From Paraflavitalea devenefica (GTDB lineage Bacteria > Bacteroidota > Bacteroidia > Chitinophagales > Chitinophagaceae), in the NCBI RefSeq assembly GCF_011759375.1, contig NZ_JAARML010000001.1, positions 434,001 to 498,000 on the forward strand: a stretch of DNA of 64,000 nucleotides, read 5' to 3'. The notes under the pieces are model-generated. The model saw only the letters and a program-made list of their open reading frames with translations, was not told the DNA's origin and searched no databases. Position numbers and translations under genes: made by a program. This document shows positions 57,693-64,000 of this stretch, piece after piece; within the stretch, counting starts at the first letter, position 1, and each line of letters opens with the position of its first letter.

Positions 57693-59981
57693 TCAATTTT
57701 CATAGACGGCCATTCGCCCGTGCGGGAATCTGATCATGATAGAAACTCCTTTATCACTTTGTATGATGAAGACGCCATTCAACTGTTTGGTAAGCCCCTG
57801 CATCAGGTTCATGCCCAGTGAACGGACAGCGGCTGTATCAAAGCCCGCCGGCAATCCCCGGCCATTGTCTGCAATGACAAGCAGTACATGGCTATCCTGG
57901 TCCTGTTTCATTAATATGTTTATGGTACCCTCGCTGTTATCCGGAAAAGCATATTTGAAGGCATTGGTGATGGATTCATTGAGTATGAGGCCCACGGGCA
58001 CAGCCTGTGCAACATCCATGGCTATTTTTTCTACCTGCAAACTGAACCCGATCTTATGGCTGAGGTTGAAGTTATCGCTCAGGTATTCCACCAATTCGCG
58101 GATGTAAGCCTGCATGTCAATAGCCGATTCCGTTTCAGACTGGTATAAACGCTGGTGAATGAGTGACATGGCGCGCATGCGGTGCTGGCTATCGCGGATG
58201 GCCATGAGAGCGGCATCATTGTCGAGATAGGCAGATTGAGTATTGAGCAGGCTGATGACGATCTGCAGGTTATTTTTTACCCGGTGATGAATTTCCTTAA
58301 GCAGCCATTCTTTTTCTTCGAGCAACCTGTCTTTTTCCGTTACGAGTTGTTGCAGGGATTGATTTTGCCTGTTGATCTCTTCCTGCTTGGCTTCCAGCCG
58401 CCGGTTGCTGCGCTGCCTGATGAGATAACGGTTGTACAATAACCCTACTATTATCAGCAGCAGCACGACAGCGCCAATGGTAAGGTTGCCGGTAAGTTTT
58501 GCCTGCTTTAACCGGCTTTGCTGTAGCTGATTCTCCCGTTCGAGGGCACTGATGTTCTGTTCTTTTTTGCCGGTTTCATAGGCTACCTGCAGTTCCTCTA
58601 TCTGGCGGCTTTTGCTTTCATTGAAAAGTGAATCATTTAGTGTTTTATAGCTGTTGAAATGGTCTATTGCAGCAAGGTAACTGCCCGTGGCAGAATCCAC
58701 TTTAAAAAGAAAAAAATGAAGGTCCCTGATCCTGGATGTTAATGCTATACCCGGCGGCATGGCCATTGCTTTTTCGAGGTACCGGCGGGCATGGTCATAG
58801 CGATGCCTGTTGAGGTAGAACTCGCCCATGGTAAAGTATACTTCAAAGGTGAAGACGTTACCCTGGTCCATTTTTTCTTCCCAGGCTATCATTTCCAGGT
58901 AATGTTGTTCTGCCAGGGCATATTGTTTTAAGGCAGTGTAACAGTCGCCCAATGAGGTGGCCACTGCCTGTTTATCTGCCAGGCGGACCGGAGGGAATTT
59001 ATCCCGGGTGCTTAACACTAACTTCAACGCCTCCTTTTCTTTCTTTTGCCGTATTAATGCACGCACCTGGTGTCCGTTGAATCTGTGCATGGGACCGTGT
59101 AAAGCCAGTTCAAGGTTTTGCTGAAAGAATATGACTGCCCTTCCGTACCATTCGGCACATTTATCAAAATGCCCTAATTCCCTGTACACACTTCCCAGTC
59201 TGCCATAGAAATAGCCACCCGACACACTATCGGCAGTAGCCTGCATGCTCCTGACCGTTTCCAGCGCATAAAATAGTGCTTTCTCGTAGTTGCCTTTCGC
59301 CGTGGCAACAGCCGAGAGCAGGTCATAAGTATAATGCAAATTGGCATACCCGATATCCTGGTACATTTTCAAAACACGGAGAAACCCTTGCTCTGCACTG
59401 TCCAGCTTTCCCTGGTGCATGTAAACATCTGCCACATCTTTCAAGGCTGCAATTTCTTTTTCTCTGTTGCCCGTTTGCCGGTAAAGCTCACGCGCCAGTT
59501 TAAAGTAACGCAGGTGTTCTGCAAAAGCACTGTCCATATTGGACGCTAGTTTTTGATCAGGAATGGTATTGGCCAGCCTGGTCCAGACAGCAGCTTCCTG
59601 TTCTTTATCGCCGGTTTTTTGAAAATGGTCGATCACCTGCAAGAAGCACGACCGGCCCTGGTCATAATCCCGCTGTTCAAAGTACATTTCACCCAACATG
59701 AATAAAGACTTGTGTTGCCAGGCAACAGCCCGGAGCTGATCGCTGAGTTGTTTTGCTTTTGTTGCATAAGCGATGCCGCTGTCGGACACGTTGGTATGTA
59801 CGCCTGGTTTAACATCATAGTACCAGGCTATTTCCAGCAGTATTTTAATGCGATTGGTATCGGGCAGGCTGCGCTGTAACCGGTTCATCAGCGTAGCATA
59901 CGAATTGCCGGACGCTTCCTGGCCCTTAGCAGCCCGGGCTACTATTACCAATACAGATGCGATGAGCCATACCCTGAGCAT
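57693..59981 (-). CDS. TPR sensor histidine kinase (HisKA_2 type)
   Basis: A 762-residue kinase with a signal peptide (LIASVLVIVARAAKGQ). Tetratricopeptide repeats fill about residues 30-430 (LGEMYFEQRDYDQGRSCFLQV, LGSVYRELGHFDKCAEWYGRA, MGEFYLNRHRYDHARRYLEKA), all in the periplasm. A single membrane helix is at about 496-515 (IGAVVLLLIIVGLLYNRYLI), followed by a coiled coil, the HisKA_2 dimerisation domain with EIHHRVKNNLQ (H565/H566) and an ATPase domain (ILNESITNAFKYAF, IADNGRGLP). Its stop is 62 bases before the NtrC-type regulator, its likely target. The stimulus is unknown. Confidence 0.93.
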   Translation of the reverse strand: MLRVWLIASVLVIVARAAKGQEASGNSYATLMNRLQRSLPDTNRIKILLEIAWYYDVKPGVHTNVSDSGIAYATKAKQLSDQLRAVAWQHKSLFMLGEMYFEQRDYDQGRSCFLQVIDHFQKTGDKEQEAAVWTRLANTIPDQKLASNMDSAFAEHLRYFKLARELYRQTGNREKEIAALKDVADVYMHQGKLDSAEQGFLRVLKMYQDIGYANLHYTYDLLSAVATAKGNYEKALFYALETVRSMQATADSVSGGYFYGRLGSVYRELGHFDKCAEWYGRAVIFFQQNLELALHGPMHRFNGHQVRALIRQKKEKEALKLVLSTRDKFPPVRLADKQAVATSLGDCYTALKQYALAEQHYLEMIAWEEKMDQGNVFTFEVYFTMGEFYLNRHRYDHARRYLEKAMAMPPGIALTSRIRDLHFFLFKVDSATGSYLAAIDHFNSYKTLNDSLFNESKSRQIEELQVAYETGKKEQNISALERENQLQQSRLKQAKLTGNLTIGAVVLLLIIVGLLYNRYLIRQRSNRRLEAKQEEINRQNQSLQQLVTEKDRLLEEKEWLLKEIHHRVKNNLQIVISLLNTQSAYLDNDAALMAIRDSQHRMRAMSLIHQRLYQSETESAIDMQAYIRELVEYLSDNFNLSHKIGFSLQVEKIAMDVAQAVPVGLILNESITNAFKYAFPDNSEGTINILMKQDQDSHVLLVIADNGRGLPAGFDTAAVRSLGMNLMQGLTKQLNGVFIIQSDKGVSIMIRFPHGRMAVYEN

Positions 59982-60012
59982 GTTTTGGTTGTTATTGTTT
60001 TATAGATGCACA

Positions 60013-63000
60013 TCAGAACCTCATCCCCACTACTACAAACGGCAGCCAGCCTTCGCTGGAATAACCTGCCAATGCCCTGATGACGATCATTTGCGCCGGC
60101 GCAAAGAAGAAGCCTCCACCTACGCCGTTGTGCCATTTGTCTGAATGTTCGCCTTTCTCCCATACCCTTCCCACGTCGTAAAAGCCAATCATACCGAATA
60201 AGCCGGGCAATACGTAACCGCCGATCTGCGTGAGCTTGATGCGCATTTCGAGGTTGTTGTAGAGGCTATGCTGACCGGCAAAACGGTATTGGCGGTAACC
60301 CAGCAGGTTCTCATGGCCACCCAGGAAGAGCGACTGGTAAAAGGCTGTTTTACCTACGGTGATGCCACCACCCAGGCGGTTGGCCAATACGATAGAGCTT
60401 TTCGCATTGAGCGGTGTATAGAAGGCTATTTCGGGTATGAGCTGTGCAAATGATTTTGAATAGTCATTTAACCCGCCGAATCCCTGCAGGCGCACATTGA
60501 TGTAAGAACCCCAGGAGGTAAGTATCGGGTTATTCCTTTTATCCCTGATGTAGTTTACGATCAACCCCGCATGCGCCTTATCGTCGGCAATGGTGGCACT
60601 GTCATAGGAACCAATGAGGGAGGTGTTTTCAATGAACCGGCCTTTGTTGCCATCATCATCGAAACGGTAGATCTGTGCAGCCGGCCCTACACTGATGCTG
60701 CTGCCTTTGGCATTGCCCCAACGCAGCGCTGCCCATGCCTGGTAGGTATTGAACCGGGTGCGGTAGAATTTTTTGAAGTTGTCTATTTTATGAAATTCGG
60801 TTTCGTTGCCCCGGCCGAAGAAGTTAATGGTATTGTTGGGCGCTTTGATGAGCGCCTGGGTAATGATATCGGCTTTGCCGATGGCATGGATCCATTCGCC
60901 TTTGTAGTCTATTTTGTATGCATTGGTGGAGAAGGAATGGGATACGAGCAGTTGCTGCAAGCCTGAATACTGGGCTATTTTGGTATAAGGCTTTTTACGG
61001 AAGCCCTGTTTGCGCACATGCTTAAAACCCGCACCAAGCAGGAATCCATCATCCACGTTGAGCCCGATGGAGGCAAGTGGTTGGGTGATGTTGTAAAGAT
61101 CTACAGGGTTAAAAGCTGTATGCGCACTGTCGTTCGACAGCCGTTTACGAAGCCGGCCCGCGTCTCCGTTTATAGTCGCATTGTTCTCCCCTTCATATAG
61201 TTTTATACCACCCTTTCCTTCGGCTACATCGTAGGTCTTGTTACCTTCTCCACCGATGATGCGCAGTTTAACACCGTTGTTGGTGTTGTTGATGCGCACG
61301 CTGTCATCTCCTTTGGACAGGTAGAGCCTTACTTCTTTGGTCATACCAGGGGAGAAGGTCTTTTTGAAGAGCAGGTCTTCCAACTTCCTGCTTTTGGACA
61401 GTTTATGAATTGCCACTGTAATGCCATTGTCGGGTGCGTCTGTGATCTCTACCAATTCATGCTTATCCGTTACTTTGATGTCTACAATTTTGTTGATGAA
61501 ACGGTAGTAATGGTCCATGGCTGCCGGCAGGTTATCCCTTCTGTCTTTCAGTATTTTCAGGAATTTATCATGGCGAAGCTGGTAAGCAGCGGCCGGCAAT
61601 TGCCGGAGCCCTTCTTCCAATACCGGGTCGGTCACTGTGGCCACAAACTCCCTGGTGATCCGCATCCAGTCGTCATAGCTGAACTGGGTGAGGAAGCGGC
61701 CGTTGAGCTGCCTGCTTTCCCATAGTTCACCTTCAATGTTACGGTAGTTGCTGTTAAAGCCTTGCAGGAAGGGTAATATCCAGCGCCACCTGGCTGCATG
61801 GGGGATGACCCCTTGATTGGTATAGAATACCTGGTCACGGTCGCGGGGGATGGCTTTGTATTTTTTCCCTTTGCCGTCCTTTTCCGGCAACCAGCGCCAC
61901 TGGTCTTCATGCCTGTCCCAATCACCAATGAGGAGATCGAGCAGGCGGGCGCGCAGGTATGCCGTGCTGTCGAAACTGTTGTCGTTGTCTTCATCCATTT
62001 TGCGGCGCATCTTGAGCGTGTTGTCTGATTCACCCAGGGGTTCGCGTTCTTCCAGCAGGCATAAGGTGTTGGCAAATGTATTGCCATAGATGCCCAGCGC
62101 TGTATCGGGTGCAACCCAACCAATGATGGGTGTGGCATGGGGGATACCCAGCCGGCTGGCGATGGGCGGTACTATTAATGCACCATAGGGATAGTTGGAA
62201 GACATGTTGTCTGACAGGAGGTCTTTCACAAAGGTTTCGCGCAGGGCTTCGGGCAGTAGTACATCGGGGTATTTTTCCACGCTTCGCAGGGCCCATTCTT
62301 TTCCATTTTTATCGAGCAGCCTGAGTGATTTGGACTGGTGGCCGCCACCGAGACGGCTGGGCGTTAACCCGCCTTTTACCTGAGAGATCCTGATGACAGG
62401 GAATGTGGTAGGGGTCGCGTAGTCCTTCCGGTAGTTTTCGCCAAAGAGCCAACGGTGAAAGCGGTTCACACTATCGAAGCGCGCCAGGGGCACGATGGTG
62501 ATGCTGTCCTGCGGCGTGGCCTTGATGGCCAGTTGTTCCTGCTCCTGCACTTTCACGTATTCCTGTGTATAGGTAAAGGAGGCTTTAACGCCGTCGGTAA
62601 TTTGTGTATAGTAAGTAAAGCGGAGGTGGTTATTGGTGAGGAGGTCGGCCGTGATAAAACCAGCCCTTGTGGAAGCAAATAATGAATGTTTTCCTTTTCT
62701 GGCATAGGCCTTTTTGGCACCGGCCCCACTGACTACCTGCACCTGGCTGCTTTTGATGAACTGCAGTCCATGTTCATGACCTGCCACATGTATGAGGTTG
62801 GGAAAATGTTGCGCCACTTCATCCATGTTTTTGATCATAGTTTTGTAAAGGGGGTGGCCCATGTCTTCGGGGTTTACGATCGCCTTTCTTAGTACAGGAT
62901 AGAGGGAGCCTATAACGGGTAATGGTATGTAGAGATCTTTGTTGATGGCCGTGAGGGGGAAGATATGGTCCTTAAGGGAATAGTAACCGCCATGATGGCC

Positions 63001-63636
63001 ATAGGACTGAAACGGGTGGTGGGAAGCCAGCATGACCATTTTGTACCGGTTCTTGTAGAGCAGTTCCTGTAAACGCGCTGTTATGTCTTCTTTGGTACGG
63101 CAATTACAATCTGCTTCTTTGTTGTCTTTGTCATAGGGGAATAACCACCATTCACTATCGAACGCTATGATGGTGAGGTTATCGGCCACGTTGATCTCCA
63201 CGGGATCGGGACAGCCGTCGGCCGGCACCATTTTTAATAAGGGATCATTTTGCTGGTTGAGGTAACTCCACTGGTTTTTGATCTTAGCCAGTCCATCGGG
63301 TCCCATGCGGTCCCAGTCGTGGTTACCGGGCACGAAGTAGACGGCGGCGCCATTGCTGCGCATGGGCGAGTATTGTGAGCGCAGGATGTCCTGCGTGGCC
63401 TGTTCCTTTTTATTACCGGGCAACGCCATACCGGAGGGATAGATGTTATCGCCCAGGTAGAGCACGGAGGTCTTGTTTTTGATGACCATTTCAGCCGCCA
63501 GGGGAATGATCCGCTGTTGTTCTTTGCTGATCTCTCCGGCATCGCCAATGAGGATGACCCGGTGTACAATGCTGTCCTGCGCCTGCGTCACAAAGGCAGC
63601 GCACGATACAATAAGGGCGTATAGGTATTTTTTCAT
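60013..63636 (-). CDS. Metallophosphoesterase-kinase-like-Omp85 fusion protein
   Basis: A 1207-residue exported protein (signal peptide ALIVSCAAFVTQAQ; ATG 63636, an upstream TTG is unneeded). Residues 25-340 are a calcineurin-like phosphoesterase: GDAGE (D32), LGDNIYP (D63), GNHDW (N105-H106), ASHHP, GHEHG (H287, H289). Residues 410-780 look like a kinase-type fold: WALRSVEKYP, LLIGDWDRHEDQWRW (D573) and IPRDRDQVF (D599). Residues 855-1207 form an Omp85-like barrel with GGHENLLGYRQYRFAG and a C-terminal FVVVGMRF. So an outer-membrane barrel carries two phosphate-handling domains. It lies beside ppk1. The middle-domain call is inference. Confidence 0.82.
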   Translation of the reverse strand: MKKYLYALIVSCAAFVTQAQDSIVHRVILIGDAGEISKEQQRIIPLAAEMVIKNKTSVLYLGDNIYPSGMALPGNKKEQATQDILRSQYSPMRSNGAAVYFVPGNHDWDRMGPDGLAKIKNQWSYLNQQNDPLLKMVPADGCPDPVEINVADNLTIIAFDSEWWLFPYDKDNKEADCNCRTKEDITARLQELLYKNRYKMVMLASHHPFQSYGHHGGYYSLKDHIFPLTAINKDLYIPLPVIGSLYPVLRKAIVNPEDMGHPLYKTMIKNMDEVAQHFPNLIHVAGHEHGLQFIKSSQVQVVSGAGAKKAYARKGKHSLFASTRAGFITADLLTNNHLRFTYYTQITDGVKASFTYTQEYVKVQEQEQLAIKATPQDSITIVPLARFDSVNRFHRWLFGENYRKDYATPTTFPVIRISQVKGGLTPSRLGGGHQSKSLRLLDKNGKEWALRSVEKYPDVLLPEALRETFVKDLLSDNMSSNYPYGALIVPPIASRLGIPHATPIIGWVAPDTALGIYGNTFANTLCLLEEREPLGESDNTLKMRRKMDEDNDNSFDSTAYLRARLLDLLIGDWDRHEDQWRWLPEKDGKGKKYKAIPRDRDQVFYTNQGVIPHAARWRWILPFLQGFNSNYRNIEGELWESRQLNGRFLTQFSYDDWMRITREFVATVTDPVLEEGLRQLPAAAYQLRHDKFLKILKDRRDNLPAAMDHYYRFINKIVDIKVTDKHELVEITDAPDNGITVAIHKLSKSRKLEDLLFKKTFSPGMTKEVRLYLSKGDDSVRINNTNNGVKLRIIGGEGNKTYDVAEGKGGIKLYEGENNATINGDAGRLRKRLSNDSAHTAFNPVDLYNITQPLASIGLNVDDGFLLGAGFKHVRKQGFRKKPYTKIAQYSGLQQLLVSHSFSTNAYKIDYKGEWIHAIGKADIITQALIKAPNNTINFFGRGNETEFHKIDNFKKFYRTRFNTYQAWAALRWGNAKGSSISVGPAAQIYRFDDDGNKGRFIENTSLIGSYDSATIADDKAHAGLIVNYIRDKRNNPILTSWGSYINVRLQGFGGLNDYSKSFAQLIPEIAFYTPLNAKSSIVLANRLGGGITVGKTAFYQSLFLGGHENLLGYRQYRFAGQHSLYNNLEMRIKLTQIGGYVLPGLFGMIGFYDVGRVWEKGEHSDKWHNGVGGGFFFAPAQMIVIRALAGYSSEGWLPFVVVGMRF

Positions 63637-63655
63637 GTCAGTTAGTTTAAAATGC

Positions 63656-63724
63656 AAGCTACGAGCTACGAGCTGCGAGCTGTGAGCGGAAAGACAAGCT
63701 GTTAGCGGTTAGCTATTAGCTGTG
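63656..63724. repeat. Two adjoining heptamer repeats
   Basis: GAGCTAC, GAGCTGC, GAGCTGT, GAGCGGA (63663-63690, with a partial unit before), then AGCTGTT, AGCGGTT, AGCTATT, AGCTGTG (63697-63724). They lie between the ppk1 end and the fusion gene start, 41 bases past the ppk1 stop on the minus strand. Confidence 0.8.
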
Positions 63725-63764
63725 TAAAGTTAGGATACAGATGCTTACAGTTATAAAAGACTGC

Positions 63765-64000
63765 TTATGCCTGTTTTTCTGCTTTATTCCTTATGTAATT
63801 GTATATGTTTTCCTGGGAACGGGTAGGTTCTTCACTGCCCGCTATGGGCTGGTTCTGCAGGCGACTGTCTAACTGCACGGCCTGTTCACTGTCCTGCCAC
63901 TGGAAGCTGATGATGTCCTTTATTTCGTTTTGTATGTCTTTATCATAGACCGGGAAGCATACTTCTATGCGCCGGTAGATGTTCCTATCCATCCAGTCGG
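63765..64000 (-). CDS. ppk1: Polyphosphate kinase 1 (3' part only)
   Basis: Only the last 78 residues are inside the window; the gene continues past the right edge. The visible part has DWMDRNIYRRIEVCFPVYD, the segment typical of the C-terminal domain of Ppk1, then DIQNEIKDIISFQWQDSEQAV and an unconserved tail (GSEEPTRSQENIYNYIRNK). Ppk1 makes polyphosphate from ATP. Its stop is 128 bases before the phosphoesterase fusion gene on the same strand, which invites, but does not prove, a shared role in phosphate metabolism. Confidence 0.85.
   Translation of the reverse strand, partial: DWMDRNIYRRIEVCFPVYDKDIQNEIKDIISFQWQDSEQAVQLDSRLQNQPIAGSEEPTRSQENIYNYIRNKAEKQA

Overview
The window looks like a chromosomal segment of a Bacteroidota member, most likely the Chitinophagaceae. 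The evidence is the protein families: DUF3098, a DUF6089-like outer-membrane protein, a GroES-like Bacteroidota cochaperone, DUF1501/DUF1549 cytochrome proteins, a TPR sensor kinase, a tricorn homologue and an S9 peptidase. Promoters also fit, with -7 boxes of the Bacteroidota form TAnnTTTG and few Shine-Dalgarno sites. Nothing points to a prophage, plasmid or large integrated island, and I saw no tRNA, rRNA, CRISPR array or transposase.

Layout. 1-5.7 kb: GroES-like fragment, OmpR-type regulator, outer-membrane protein, ruvB, glutamine amidotransferase, then a MarR regulator and an NmrA-like reductase sharing a candidate operator. 5.7-12 kb: small conserved proteins, an M23 peptidase, a tricorn-type protease. 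12-24 kb: mostly housekeeping (leuS, ftsX-DUF3098-uppP, ruvC, HIT, greA). 24-27 kb: S9 peptidase. 27.7-33.7 kb: a three-gene operon of surface c-type-cytochrome, DUF1501 and DUF1549/DUF1553 proteins. 33.8-38.7 kb: a 1628-residue SF1 helicase-nuclease. 39-43.8 kb: orphan and lipoprotein genes and a MNT/HEPN toxin-antitoxin pair whose HEPN partner seems internally shortened. 43.8-48.1 kb: two GH30 and one GH18 glycosidases. 48.2-55.8 kb: a stress and electrophile-detoxification cluster (MhqD-like hydrolase, two MhqO-like dioxygenases, two YceI, Dps, pirin, hydrolase, AraC regulator). 56.2-60 kb: TPR histidine kinase and NtrC-type regulator. 60-64 kb: a phosphoesterase/kinase-like/Omp85 fusion next to the 3' end of ppk1.

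The most notable non-coding signals are these. (i) A 20-bp motif lies exactly 35 nt upstream of the -7 box at three promoters (yceI, dps, pirin) beside an AraC regulator, which looks like a local regulon. (ii) Two arrays of 11-bp-period quasi-tandem repeats. (iii) 7- and 8-bp-period repeats sit repeatedly just behind stop codons, and one lies inside leuS. (iv) greA has a terminator-like hairpin in its leader. (v) Two dispersed imperfect-palindrome families are present. All functional statements come from reading the sequence and from recalled family knowledge; no database search was run.
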